DNA of 64,000 nucleotides from an uncultured Thermomicrobium sp. (GCA_938028665.1 CALIMB010000033.1:54862-118861); one strand, 5' to 3'; counted from the stretch's first letter, positions 1 through 8,718 are shown. Translations and numbers: made by a program. The notes: generated by a model from the sequence alone, not told the origin.

Positions 1-1361
1 GGTACCAGGTGCACCCGGTGGTGAGCGATCCACTCGCCGTAGGGACGCCGGGATGCAAGGAGCTGCTTGATCTCTTGGTTCCGATATACCGTGCCGGTGG
101 CGGTGTCGGCAACGAGCATCTGCCCCGGGCCGAGACGACCGCGTTCGATGACCCGGCGAGTCGAGAGATCGATGACGCCGGTCTCGCTCGCGAGGACAAC
201 CAATCCGTCCTCAGTAATTGAGTAGCGGGCTGGTCGCAAGCCATTACGGTCGAGGACTGCACCGGCAACGCGTCCGTCGGTAAAGGCGATCGCTGCGGGG
301 CCGTCCCATGGTTCCATGAGCCCGGCGTGGTAGTCGAAGAACGCGCGCATCTCAGGGGAGAGGTCATCCATATGTTCCCACGCCTCTGGGATGAGCATCG
401 CGACGGCATGGACAATGTCGCGCCCTGAGAGTTCCAAGAGTTCGAGGACTTGGTCGAGGCTCATCGAGTCGGAACCTTCGGGGTCGATCAGCGGGAGCAG
501 CTCTGCGAGTCGCTCCCCCCAGAGCGGCGACGAAAGTTCCGGCTCGCGGGCACGCATCCAGTTGCGGTTCCCTTGGAGGGTGTTGATTTCACCATTGTGC
601 GCGATCCGGCGGAACGGTTGGGCGAGTTGCCAAGTGGGGAAGGTATTCGTGCTGTACCGCTGATGAAAAAGGGCGAGCGCACTCTCCATCAGCGGATCCT
701 GGAGATCTCGGTAGAAAGCCGCTAGATCGCGTGCCACGAAGAGGCCCTTGTAGACGATCGTTCGACAAGAGAGTGAGGGAATGAAGAAGCCACGGATACC
801 AAGTTCCTTGGCACAGCGTTCCGCTCTCCGGCGGGCCAAATAGAGACGACGCTCGAACTCCATGTTGTCGATGCCAGCCGGTCGGGCAGCGATGACTTGC
901 TCGATATGGGGCATCGTCTGCCGTGCTTGCTGCCCAAGTACGGTTGGCTCGACGGGCACCAGACGCCACCAGACATCGACAATTTCCTGTGCGGAGAGGG
1001 CAGCAGTCAGCTCCTGCTTACATCGCTCACGTGCCGCCGCGTCATGATGCGGGAGGAAGACGAGTCCTGCTGCGAGGCGATCCGGCTCCACAGTGATGCC
1101 CAAAACGGAGGTGAGTTCCCGGACCAGTAGCCTGCGCGGCACTTGCACAGTGACTCCTGCACCGTCACCCGTCTTTGCATCGGCTGAGACGGCACCGCGA
1201 TGTGTGAGATTGACGACTGCTTGGAGCGCATATCGAACAATCTCGTGGCTGGGTTTGCCACTCAGGTCGGCGACGAAACCGGTGCCGCACGCATCGTGCT
1301 CATACTCCGGCCGGTAGAGTGGCGCGCCGACGATCTGCTCCTTGCTGTTGGCACGCATCAT
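1..1361 (-). CDS. gltB: Glutamate synthase large subunit, N-terminal part (cut by window edge)
   Basis: About 453 codons are visible; the 3' part lies outside the window. The product makes glutamate from glutamine and 2-oxoglutarate in the cytoplasm. The N-terminal glutamine amidotransferase domain (Ntn hydrolase) is seen: the likely nucleophile Cys25 sits in YEHDACGTGFVAD, behind a propeptide that is removed in this family. The family motifs HQRYSTNTFPTW, HNGEINT and EPWDGPAA follow in frame. The start at 1361 has GGAAGGAG 11 nt upstream; an ATG one codon later is an alternative. Cofactor type cannot be judged from this part. A promoter lies about 350 nt upstream. Confidence 0.93.
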   Translation of the reverse strand, partial: MMRANSKEQIVGAPLYRPEYEHDACGTGFVADLSGKPSHEIVRYALQAVVNLTHRGAVSADAKTGDGAGVTVQVPRRLLVRELTSVLGITVEPDRLAAGLVFLPHHDAAARERCKQELTAALSAQEIVDVWWRLVPVEPTVLGQQARQTMPHIEQVIAARPAGIDNMEFERRLYLARRRAERCAKELGIRGFFIPSLSCRTIVYKGLFVARDLAAFYRDLQDPLMESALALFHQRYSTNTFPTWQLAQPFRRIAHNGEINTLQGNRNWMRAREPELSSPLWGERLAELLPLIDPEGSDSMSLDQVLELLELSGRDIVHAVAMLIPEAWEHMDDLSPEMRAFFDYHAGLMEPWDGPAAIAFTDGRVAGAVLDRNGLRPARYSITEDGLVVLASETGVIDLSTRRVIERGRLGPGQMLVADTATGTVYRNQEIKQLLASRRPYGEWIAHHRVHLV

Positions 1362-1717
1362 TGCGTCGATAACTCCTTCCCTCTGCGCCGAGGTTGTCGC
1401 TCCCGGTGCATGGAGCGACAGTGATCCGAGCTGGCAGTGAACAGATGGGTCTCTGACGAGCATGCTGAAAATGTCAATGCCCCGGTCACGAGCTCCGGTC
1501 GGATTGACCGGATGCATGGGATACGCACGCTATGTACGCACCCTCGCCCGGGGCCGATGAGGGACAGAACGCCTCATAAGACTGCTGGGGAAAGAGAAAG
1601 CGCAGCTGTGTTGGCGCTGTGATGAGGACACCCGCCGCACCTTTGCAGCCATTCCGGCTCCTCCTCCATCGCTCGCGCGCCGTTGCGCGGGCAAAACCAC
1701 GAGGACCTTAGCTGTGT

Positions 1718-1746
1718 ACTATAGCAGGGAATTGGATCGACCGCAA
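1718..1746 (-). promoter_or_regulatory. Sigma-70-type promoter, probably for gltB
   Basis: On the minus strand TTGCGG (1741-1746) is followed after exactly 17 nt by TATAGT (1718-1723). This predicts a start near 1711 and a leader of about 350 nt before the gltB start codon. No other gene lies in between on this strand. The assignment to gltB is inference. Confidence 0.55.
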
Positions 1747-2401
1747 GACCCTTGTGTGAAGACGCCTCAGGTATCACAAGCGAGCCAGTAGACTGTGGTT
1801 CTTGTCCCCGCAGGGCCGGTTCTGGCAGCCCTAGGGCTCTGCCCTTACTCACGCAGCATTAGCAGGGGCTTGAGGATGCGTCTTGTCTGACCTTGGCAGT
1901 ACGGCGGGATCGAGGAGGATCGTGGAGCAGGAGTGGGACACTTTCACGTATCTCCGGTGATTGTGTCGACCCGAAGCTTCCGGAGTGAGGCAGTTGCAGT
2001 AATCTTTCGCCTGGTGGTCGTCTCTAGGGTGGAGCGGCGGGTCAAGCAGGAGCGTCGCCAAACGATGTGCTCGAGACGTTCCGTTGTACCCACTGTGCGT
2101 TTGCCACAAGTCGATAGCTATCCACACCGACTTCCGCTGACGACCGATTCGTACCCGATCGAAGATCCTGCAAGGAGAGGTGGCTGGTGCGTGGAGTCTT
2201 TCACTTCCGCGGTGGAAGCTTCGCGAAGGGAAAGTGTGCCGATCGAGCCTAGTCAGAAGATCCCCTTGTCGGCTTCTGCGCTCTGTGGGAGACTCCGACT
2301 GTGCGAATCGGTGGTGCATGGTTGAAAAAGCTTGCACTGGCTGATTCGCTTGGGCAATCGTACGGCGATGCGCCGCGAAAAGTTAGGCGGAGGTACTCGG
2401 T
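1747..2401. other. Intergenic region without a recognisable gene
   Basis: About 650 nt between the gltB promoter and the aminotransferase start. Open frames here on both strands have no family resemblance and no good ribosome-binding site. A palindromic stretch lies at 1824-1843 (GGCAG flanking AGCCCTAGGGCT, then CTGCC). The plus-strand promoter of the aminotransferase should lie here, but I see no convincing -35/-10 pair. Confidence 0.5.
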
Positions 2402-3796
2402 ATGGGTGATGGGATGGTCACGCATCCGGAGCCGCGGACGGCACCGGACTTTGAGCAAGAGGCGCTGCAGCATGTCTGGATCCACTCGGCTGAGTGGATT
2501 CGACTGGCCGAAGAGCGGGGCTTCCGGGTCTTTGAACGTGCCTATGGGAGCACGCTCGTCGACGTGTATGGCCGGGAGTATATTGACGGTCTATCCGGGT
2601 TGTGGGTTGTCAACGCCGGGCACGGTCGACGGGAAATTGCGGAAGCGATGGCCGAGCAGGCTACCAAAGTTGCCTACGTGTCGTCGGCCAATCATACGAC
2701 AGTGTCAACCGTTCGGCTCGCCCATGAGCTTGCGGTGAGGCTTCCAGGTGATCTGAACCGTGTCTTCTTCTGCTCTGGGGGCTCGGAGGCGGTGGAGAGC
2801 GCCATCAAAATCGCCAAACAGGTTCAAGCGATGCGGGGGTATCCCAAACGGTACAAGATCATCGCCCGGCGCGGAAGCTACCACGGCATGACCTACGGAG
2901 CGATGACGCTGACACAGTCTCGTAACGAGAAGTTCTTCGGGCCATTCATGTACGGGGTGTCGTACGTTCCCTCGCCGAACCGCTACCGCAATGACTTCGG
3001 ACTGGAGGGCGAGGAAGGGGATCTCATGTGTGCCAAGTATGTTGAACAGGAGATCCTCTATCAAGATCCCGAGACGGTTGCAGCGGTGATCGGCGAGCCC
3101 ATCTCAACGTCAAATGGGGTTCATGTCCCTTCGCCCAAGTACTGGCAACATCTCCGCGAGATCTGTGACAAGTATGGCGTCCTCCTCATCATGGATGAGG
3201 TGATCAATGGGTTTGGACGTACCGGGAAGATGTTCGCAGCTGAACATTTTGGTGTCGTGCCCGACTTGATGACGATGGCGAAGGGAATTACGTCCGGATA
3301 CGCGCCAATGGGGGCAGTGGCCGTGCGCGACAGCGTCTTTGAAATCTTCCAAGAACAGAAGGAGGTTCCGCTCGGTCACTTGTTGACGTTCGGGGGGCAT
3401 GCGGTTGCAGCAGCTGCTGCCCTAAAGAACCTTGAGATCTTCGACCGTGAGGGGCTGGTGCAACAGAGTGCGGAGAAGGGTAGCTATCTCCTCGAGCAGT
3501 TGAAGGGACTCCTTCGCCATCCGACCGTCGGCGACGTGCGCGGTCTGGGGTTGATGTGCGGGATCGAGCTGGTCAAGAGCAAGACGACGAAGGAGAAGTG
3601 GCCGCGCAACAGTGCCTTTATTAAGGCCTTGGAACGCCGGATGAATGAGAAAGGCTTGTTGACGCGTGTCTGGGAGATTGTCCACGTTGCGCCACCGTTG
3701 GTCGTAACTTACGAGGAACTCGATCGAATTGTTGCCATTATCGACGAGGCGCTGACCGAGACCGAGAACGAATTCGCCAGCGAGATCACAGACTGA
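2402..3796 (+). CDS. Class III (omega) aminotransferase
   Basis: 464 residues, normal for the family. A PLP enzyme that moves an amino group from an omega-amino acid or amine to a keto acid. Visible motifs: DEVINGFGRTGK with the PLP-pyridine Asp265, and the Schiff-base lysine Lys294 in MAKGITSG. The start is set by GGCGGAGG 8 nt upstream of ATG. The gene ends 16 nt before the convergent SCO1 gene. A second member of the same family is at 27967-29325. The substrate (beta-alanine, a polyamine, or another amine) cannot be told from sequence. Confidence 0.9.
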   Translation: MGDGMVTHPEPRTAPDFEQEALQHVWIHSAEWIRLAEERGFRVFERAYGSTLVDVYGREYIDGLSGLWVVNAGHGRREIAEAMAEQATKVAYVSSANHTTVSTVRLAHELAVRLPGDLNRVFFCSGGSEAVESAIKIAKQVQAMRGYPKRYKIIARRGSYHGMTYGAMTLTQSRNEKFFGPFMYGVSYVPSPNRYRNDFGLEGEEGDLMCAKYVEQEILYQDPETVAAVIGEPISTSNGVHVPSPKYWQHLREICDKYGVLLIMDEVINGFGRTGKMFAAEHFGVVPDLMTMAKGITSGYAPMGAVAVRDSVFEIFQEQKEVPLGHLLTFGGHAVAAAAALKNLEIFDREGLVQQSAEKGSYLLEQLKGLLRHPTVGDVRGLGLMCGIELVKSKTTKEKWPRNSAFIKALERRMNEKGLLTRVWEIVHVAPPLVVTYEELDRIVAIIDEALTETENEFASEITD

Positions 3797-3812
3797 TCTG
3801 GTGCGCCATCCG

Positions 3813-4433
3813 TTAACCTGTGACGAGGCGCTCGACAAGTGCAGCAAGTCGTTCGGGGTCGAGCGCCTCGTCGCGAATGAGATAGCGGATGCGTCGCTCC
3901 CCATCCAGGACATAGCTCACTGCGGTGTGTGCAACCTCGTATTGTCCGCCAGTCTGGGGTTGACGCATAACCGCAATTGCGAAATCTGCCCACACCGGTT
4001 CCAGGGCACGTGGATCGCCCGTGAGATAGATGATCTGATCCTCAAACCCGTTTGCCTGGAGGTACTGCTGCACACGTTCTGGCGTGTCCCGTTCGGGGTC
4101 AACGGAGATAGCGATGATCCGTACCTGATCGCGGATCTTGGGTGGAAGCCGATGATAGGTGGCGACCAACTTCCGAAGCGTCAAAGGGCAAGTGTCCGGG
4201 CAACTTGTATACACGAAGGTCACGAGAAACGCGTGCCCTTCCAAACTTGCAAAGTGTACAGGCTGGCCGGTCGGATCGAGCAATGTAAAGTCGGGGGCAG
4301 GTCGACCGTCGAGCTCAAGCGCCCATTCGAGGGCGCGCTGCGCCTGATACCAGCGGACCACGTTCACCAGTGCCGTGCCGATCAGCGCCACAATCACGAG
4401 GCTCCACAGGGTGAGACGGATGCGACGCAACAT
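3813..4433 (-). CDS. SCO1/SenC-family copper chaperone / thiol-disulfide protein
   Basis: 206 residues. One N-terminal membrane anchor (about 7-28), then a thioredoxin-like fold facing outward. The copper-binding residues of the family are present: CPDTC with Cys78 and Cys82, and the distal His169 in EVAHTAVSY. Family members deliver copper to the CuA site of cytochrome oxidase, or reduce thiols there. The start overlaps the stop of the upstream gene as TAATG, so translation is probably coupled. It is the last gene of a five-gene minus-strand cluster starting near 7471. A longer frame upstream exists but would run through the neighbouring gene. Confidence 0.9.
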   Translation of the reverse strand: MLRRIRLTLWSLVIVALIGTALVNVVRWYQAQRALEWALELDGRPAPDFTLLDPTGQPVHFASLEGHAFLVTFVYTSCPDTCPLTLRKLVATYHRLPPKIRDQVRIIAISVDPERDTPERVQQYLQANGFEDQIIYLTGDPRALEPVWADFAIAVMRQPQTGGQYEVAHTAVSYVLDGERRIRYLIRDEALDPERLAALVERLVTG

Positions 4434-5125
4434 TAGCGCCTCTCTTTCCTCACCTGCCCCGGGCCCCGGCTTGCTCCGCCGAAGAGCCACCAAAGGAGCG
4501 GGATTGTTGTGACGGCAACAGCTCCCCACAACCACCAGGACCGCCATACCGAGGACGTGGCACGTTCAACGGTGGCATCGAATGCGACCGCTCCCGCCCC
4601 CTCAGGTGCCCGAATGGCCAATTCCATCCGGTAGGGGCCGGGTTGGTCGATCGAAAACTCGGCTGCGTAATATAATTTGTTAGTTGCTTGTTCGCGCGTC
4701 ACAGGATACCGCTGGGATGGTCCACCATTGGCTGGTGTGATAGTCAGGATGATCTCCGCATTGTCCACGATCGCCCGATCCTCGCGACGTTGGAGGAGCA
4801 CGCTTACATCTACCGTTCCAGTCTGAAGCGGTACGGGACTGGTGAAGACTGTCACCTCGTACGGTCCGATCGGGTGATTGGCGATTCGGACCTGCCCACC
4901 ATTGGCGATGGCGGGTGGTGAGACAGGGAAGGTGGACAGGAAGGCGATGGCAAGAACCACCAGACGTGGAGGCCACGTTCGACAGCTGGACGCTAGACTG
5001 CCTAAAGTTGTTCTTACTGCTTGGGCATGCTGGTTCTGCTCCGTGGTGCGACTGGGAAGAATCTGACCAGGAGCGTGAACCTTTGCTCGTAGACTGCAAA
5101 CCAGCTGCCGAAGTTTTCCCGCCAT
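4433..5125 (-). CDS. Exported, C-terminally anchored protein of the SCO1 cluster (YtkA/FixH-like fold suspected)
   Basis: 230 residues. A hydrophobic signal-like segment (about 54-72), an outward-facing beta-rich domain (about 75-185) and a C-terminal membrane helix (about 190-212) ending in basic residues. The pattern VTVFTSPVPLQTGTVDVSV and a later QPGPYRM resembles YtkA/FixH-type domains found beside copper and cbb3-oxidase assembly genes; that is a judgement by eye. No metal-binding Cys or His cluster is obvious. About 50 residues precede the first hydrophobic stretch and no alternative start codon lies between, so the N-terminus is unusual. The start is 15 nt after the preceding gene. 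Confidence 0.65.
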   Translation of the reverse strand: MAGKLRQLVCSLRAKVHAPGQILPSRTTEQNQHAQAVRTTLGSLASSCRTWPPRLVVLAIAFLSTFPVSPPAIANGGQVRIANHPIGPYEVTVFTSPVPLQTGTVDVSVLLQRREDRAIVDNAEIILTITPANGGPSQRYPVTREQATNKLYYAAEFSIDQPGPYRMELAIRAPEGAGAVAFDATVERATSSVWRSWWLWGAVAVTTIPLLWWLFGGASRGPGQVRKERR

Positions 5126-5140
5126 CCTCTGACTCCCAGT

Positions 5141-6595
5141 TCAACCCAGGAGTGTACCGCGCATCTCCATAGGCTGGCTCAGAAGCCAGACGCCGAAGAG
5201 AAAGAGTCCTACCAGCAGAACAAGCCAGGGGAGAATAGCCTTGAACTGAAGGTGCAATTGCCGAGCGAGTACGAGTGCCCAGAGCGTTGACCCGAAGAAA
5301 CCAAGAGCCAAGACCAGCAGGACAAGATCGTTGACCTTGTCGATCGTGAGCAGGCTAGCCAGCTGCCAAGCCGGCCAGCCAAGGAGCGGATACCCAAGCG
5401 TGTCCAAGATGAAGCTTTGTGTCAGGGGCACGATCGTCAATGCACCAGTCAGGAAGTGGAAGAGATAGTGAGCCGTCCACATACCGAAGCCCAGCGGGGC
5501 CAGGGAGTACACGAATCGCTGGAATCCCCACCAGAGCGGGCGTGCATCTGCAAGAAGGCTGGTGACGACCCCAGCGAGCACCGCAGCCACTCCCAACATG
5601 CCAATGCCTGTGGCGAAGAGGAAGGCGAGCAGCACTGCCTCGTTGGTTATGTGCAGCGTCTGACTGAGCCACTGCAAAAGGCGGTAGATTGGGCTAACCA
5701 TGCCAAAAGCGTTGAGAAATCCCAGTGCAGTGAGTCCTAGAACAAGGAGCATCCAGTCAGGGCGAGTGCTGAGCCGACCAATGCCAGACCGGTTGGCTGT
5801 TGGGTCGATTTCCGCTAGCACCGGAACGCGAAGCTGTACTGTTACATTGTTGACAGGGCAGGCATGAACACAGTCAAGACAGAAGGTGCAGTCGAGGTTG
5901 CCCACCTTTCGTGGCTGGAACAGTCCGAGCTCGCAGCCGCGCTGGATCAGTTGGCCTGTGGCAGCAAATCGCCCACGGATACAGTCCTTCGTCGTACACC
6001 GTGTGCAGACTGTTGGGTCACGAACGCTCACAACTGTCGGTGAAGCTAACGAACCAAGAAAGTTGAATTGACCAATCGGGCAGACATGCTTGCAGAACGC
6101 TGCGCCACGGAAGAACCCATCGATCAGAAATGCGGCCACAAAATAGGCGATGATCACCCAGGCAGTCAGCAGCGGACTTGCCCAGAGGTCGAATGCCTCG
6201 TAGGCCCAAAAGAACAAGACGAGGAGCAGAAGGGCGAGCCATTTGCCGGGGAGAAGCCAGCGTGGCCAAGCACGGCGTGGTTGGAAAAGCCGTTGCGCCA
6301 GCCGGCGCGGGAGCAGGAAGGGGCACGCAAAGCAGAAAAGGTTGCCGGCAAACAGGAGAGCCAACACCACAAGTCCGCGCCAATGGACCCAAGGCAGCAC
6401 GCCAGCGTAATTCTTTGGGGCGAGGGGTGGCCCAAAGAATCCATCATAGAGAAGAAGTAAGGCCAGCATGAGGAGCACGACCTGCGCACTGGTGCGTGCA
6501 TGTCGCCAGCGGAGCCAATAGCCGAGAATCGGCCAGCGTTGCAGGTCGCTAAGCGATCGACTGATACCTTGCGTCAGTGTCGTCCGAAGCGTCAT
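5141..6595 (-). CDS. Polytopic membrane protein with [4Fe-4S] ferredoxin domains (NapH/NosR/CcoG-like)
   Basis: 484 residues. Roughly four N-terminal helices, a cytoplasm-facing or interface Cys-rich block, then about six more helices. Cysteines: Cys88 and Cys91 in CFACP, Cys168/172 in CKHVCP, Cys197/200/205, Cys221, and Cys236/239/242/246 in the ferredoxin pattern CTFCLDCVHACP. NapH, NosR and CcoG relatives pass electrons across the membrane; CcoG supports copper delivery to cbb3 oxidase. The long C-terminal helical region differs from typical CcoG. TAGGAG 8 nt before ATG fixes the start; the upstream gene ends 10 nt earlier. Confidence 0.8.
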   Translation of the reverse strand: MTLRTTLTQGISRSLSDLQRWPILGYWLRWRHARTSAQVVLLMLALLLLYDGFFGPPLAPKNYAGVLPWVHWRGLVVLALLFAGNLFCFACPFLLPRRLAQRLFQPRRAWPRWLLPGKWLALLLLVLFFWAYEAFDLWASPLLTAWVIIAYFVAAFLIDGFFRGAAFCKHVCPIGQFNFLGSLASPTVVSVRDPTVCTRCTTKDCIRGRFAATGQLIQRGCELGLFQPRKVGNLDCTFCLDCVHACPVNNVTVQLRVPVLAEIDPTANRSGIGRLSTRPDWMLLVLGLTALGFLNAFGMVSPIYRLLQWLSQTLHITNEAVLLAFLFATGIGMLGVAAVLAGVVTSLLADARPLWWGFQRFVYSLAPLGFGMWTAHYLFHFLTGALTIVPLTQSFILDTLGYPLLGWPAWQLASLLTIDKVNDLVLLVLALGFFGSTLWALVLARQLHLQFKAILPWLVLLVGLFLFGVWLLSQPMEMRGTLLG

Positions 6596-6605
6596 CGGAT
6601 CACTC

Positions 6606-7064
6606 CTAGTACGTTGGCGTCGGACTGGCACCGTGGTCGTGGCCAGGCGTTTTCGGTGACTGTATCCCCGACCGAACACCGGAGATCGTGTGCCGCGCCT
6701 CGAACGCTTGTCCATTGCGGGTGCCGCGCACGATAATGATCCAGTCGCCAGCCATAGTGAACTCAAAACCTTGCGTGACAAAGACGCCGTCACCTTCTTC
6801 GCGGGCCTGCACGATCACTGGCTTCATACCAGCATGGGACATGGTGCCTTCGACTTCCACGGAGCCGAGGCCGGAAATAGGCTGACCGCGATCATCACGG
6901 AGCCGGAAGCGGAGTTCAGTTGGACCGACCAATGGGGGCGATGGCTCAACCGAGACAATTTCGACCGTAACTGTGGAATGTTGTTGTCCACGTTGGCAAG
7001 CGGTCGACACGCTGACCGAGACAGTGAAGAGGGCAAGAACAACGATGAGGCGAAGAATCCACAT
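6606..7064 (-). CDS. YtkA/FixH-like lipoprotein
   Basis: 152 residues. A lipoprotein signal peptide ends in a lipobox at VSTAC (Cys23). The rest is a small beta-rich extracellular domain with VGPTELRFRLRDDRGQPI, SHAGMKPV and a GDWIIIVRG segment, as in YtkA/FixH-type domains, ending in a short His/Pro tail (PGHDHGASPTP). GGAGGAGG lies 4 nt before ATG, a strong start. It follows and overlaps the His-rich ORF and precedes the iron-sulfur protein by 10 nt. Role in metal handling is inferred from the neighbours. Confidence 0.75.
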   Translation of the reverse strand: MWILRLIVVLALFTVSVSVSTACQRGQQHSTVTVEIVSVEPSPPLVGPTELRFRLRDDRGQPISGLGSVEVEGTMSHAGMKPVIVQAREEGDGVFVTQGFEFTMAGDWIIIVRGTRNGQAFEARHTISGVRSGIQSPKTPGHDHGASPTPTY

Positions 7065-7471
7065 AATGCCTCCTCCATGCGATCATCAGCCTGCCACGGT
7101 ACAGGAGCATCCAGCGGGCGTGGAGGAGGCGCATCAGGCTCGTCGTCTCGGCCTGGTGGTGAAGGAAGTGAGGAAAGCGCATACGGAACGCGACCATCAC
7201 ATGTGAAAAGACTGAGAAGTCCAGGGATGATCGCCATACTCAGTACCACTGTGGCTCCGCCACTCGGTGTCAGGAGAGTCACGCCGTGTTGATCGACATC
7301 CCTGAATGTCTGGGAGGAACCATGATGGTGTCCAGGAAGCTCGAAGAGCGTGTGCGGATGCGGCACTTCTGCACCACAGGTGCAGACAGTCGGAAAGAGG
7401 AGAAGTGCAAAGCCTGACACCAGAACTGCCACAAGTGTGATGGTGCTCGACCAGCGTTGCGTCGTATGCAT
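6824..7471 (-). CDS. His/Cys-rich two-helix membrane protein (3' end uncertain)
   Basis: Open for 215 codons. Helix at about 10-30, then Cys30, Cys32, His38, His40 and a HHH at 48-50, a possible metal-binding loop; second helix at about 73-91; then a Pro-rich tail. AGGAAGCACG precedes the ATG at 7471. The last 240 nt run in another frame across the well-supported lipoprotein gene at 6606-7064, so either the overlap is real or the true 3' end is changed by a frameshift. The first 110 residues look natural; the rest does not resemble a known domain. First gene of the metal cluster. Family not recognised. Confidence 0.5.
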   Translation of the reverse strand: MHTTQRWSSTITLVAVLVSGFALLLFPTVCTCGAEVPHPHTLFELPGHHHGSSQTFRDVDQHGVTLLTPSGGATVVLSMAIIPGLLSLFTCDGRVPYALSSLPSPPGRDDEPDAPPPRPLDAPVPWQADDRMEEALCGFFASSLFLPSSLSRSACRPLANVDNNIPQLRSKLSRLSHRPHWSVQLNSASGSVMIAVSLFPASAPWKSKAPCPMLV

Positions 7472-7529
7472 CGTGCTTCCTGCCTGTGTGCTGCAGGCTC
7501 GGATAGTAGTGTACGGAATCAGGGCGCAC

Positions 7530-8297
7530 CTATACCTTCTCTTTCGGCGCCCTCTCAGTTTCCAGTGGTCGATTGGATAGAGTCTGTGATGGAAGGGGCC
7601 TCTGCCCGAGGGCAATCGCCACGGCTGCTTCGGCGAGCAGGCGGGTGGGATCAATAATTGGTACGGTTAGCGCGTCCTGTGGGAAGATCAGGGGGAGTTC
7701 AGTACAACCAAGGACGAGTGCTCGAGCGCCGCGCTCCACCAGCCACTGTCCGGCAGCCAGCGCAAGCTTGGTGGTTTCTGTATCCAAGTTCCCTGCTTTG
7801 ACACGTGTAATCGCATGGGTGACCAGTAACTGCTGCTCTGAATCAGGGACCAGGGCCTCAAGATGACGGCGGGCAAGAGCCTCTTGGTACAGACGGCTGG
7901 CAATTGTTCCGGCGGTGGCCAGGATGCCCACGGACGACCCCGTGGGGAGCATACGGCTTACTTGATGAGCCGTCTCTTCGATCATGCTGATAATCGGAAT
8001 TGAGATTTTCTCGCAAACGGTCGAAAGGAACGCGTGTGCAGTGTTGCAAGGAACAATGAGGAAATCTGCACCAGCCGCTTCAAGCCGTTGCGCACTTGCC
8101 ACCAGCCGAGGAGTCGGATCAGGGCCGTTATTGAGAAGGGCAGCGGTACGGTCAGGTATTCGTGGGTCGGCATCAATGATCACATGCAGGTGATCCTGAT
8201 CAGCGTTGGCAGGTGTGAGTTCGATGATCTTGCGGTAGAGATCGACGGTTGCCAGGGGTCCCATGCCACCGAGAATCCCAATTGTGTACCGCTGCAT
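7530..8297 (-). CDS. Aspartate/glutamate racemase family protein
   Basis: 255 residues. Cofactor-independent racemases of this family use two cysteines. Here they are Cys84 in VPCNTAHAF and Cys198 in LGCTELPL. The N-terminus IGILGGMGPLATVDLY is typical of aspartate racemases. The ATG at 8297 has GGAGAG at suitable distance; an adjacent ATG at 8300 and a GTG at 8324 are alternatives. Aspartate is the likelier substrate, supplying D-aspartate for the cell wall or catabolism; this is inference. The gene ends 58 nt upstream of the first gene of the metal cluster. Confidence 0.87.
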   Translation of the reverse strand: MQRYTIGILGGMGPLATVDLYRKIIELTPANADQDHLHVIIDADPRIPDRTAALLNNGPDPTPRLVASAQRLEAAGADFLIVPCNTAHAFLSTVCEKISIPIISMIEETAHQVSRMLPTGSSVGILATAGTIASRLYQEALARRHLEALVPDSEQQLLVTHAITRVKAGNLDTETTKLALAAGQWLVERGARALVLGCTELPLIFPQDALTVPIIDPTRLLAEAAVAIALGQRPLPSQTLSNRPLETERAPKEKV

Positions 8298-8485
8298 CAT
8301 TCTCTCCGAACGATCAGTGCGCACCTTCCACCGATCTCAGCATAACCGATGCCCCTCCACGTGGCAGGGACACTGGCGGCGGGTGCCAGGCGGAGCAGAG
8401 GTTCTTCTTCGGGGATGGAGACGGGAGATGCTACGAGCTATTCGCTGTAGACAAAGAGCGAGCTCCATAGAACGAGTTGTTTCAC

Positions 8486-8596
8486 TCATCGCGCACGCCA
8501 CAAGCTGCCGTCTTTGGCATGGAACTCGACCGCATTGGTGTTCAACTCGGCGGCGGGAAGTTCTGTTGCGAACCATTCCGTCCCGAGTGTCGCCAT
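8486..8596 (-). CDS. Small ORF, 36 residues, unknown
   Basis: A short minus-strand ORF with a strong ribosome-binding site (CTGGAGG, 6 nt before ATG), GC-rich third positions and a natural-looking acidic/hydrophobic composition (starts MATLGTEWFATELP, ends GSLWRAR). It stands alone between the racemase and the ABM gene, transcribed away from the latter. I do not recognise it. The rest of the 8298-8718 gap shows nothing else. Confidence 0.45.
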   Translation of the reverse strand: MATLGTEWFATELPAAELNTNAVEFHAKDGSLWRAR

Positions 8597-8718
8597 GATT
8601 GTCCTCCAGAGTAGCCGAGCGGAGAGGCAGCCGTACCTCGAGCAGTGGTTAGCTCTTCCTTGACGAGCGGGCTGGCAACAAGCAGGATCGTGCTCGAGGA
8701 GCAGATCGGGGGAGGCCG

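Noticed and set aside
1824..1843. Palindrome AGCCCTAGGGCT within GGCAG/CTGCC arms
   Set aside because: No T run, no gene end nearby and no second copy in the window; may be chance.
1922..1960. 12-codon GTG ORF with a strong GAGGAGG ribosome site
   Set aside because: Too short, no attenuator after it, and a distance of about 440 nt to the next gene.
1849..2337. Long minus-strand open frame of 162 codons upstream of the aminotransferase
   Set aside because: No ribosome site, composition typical of a mirror frame in GC-rich DNA, no recognisable family.
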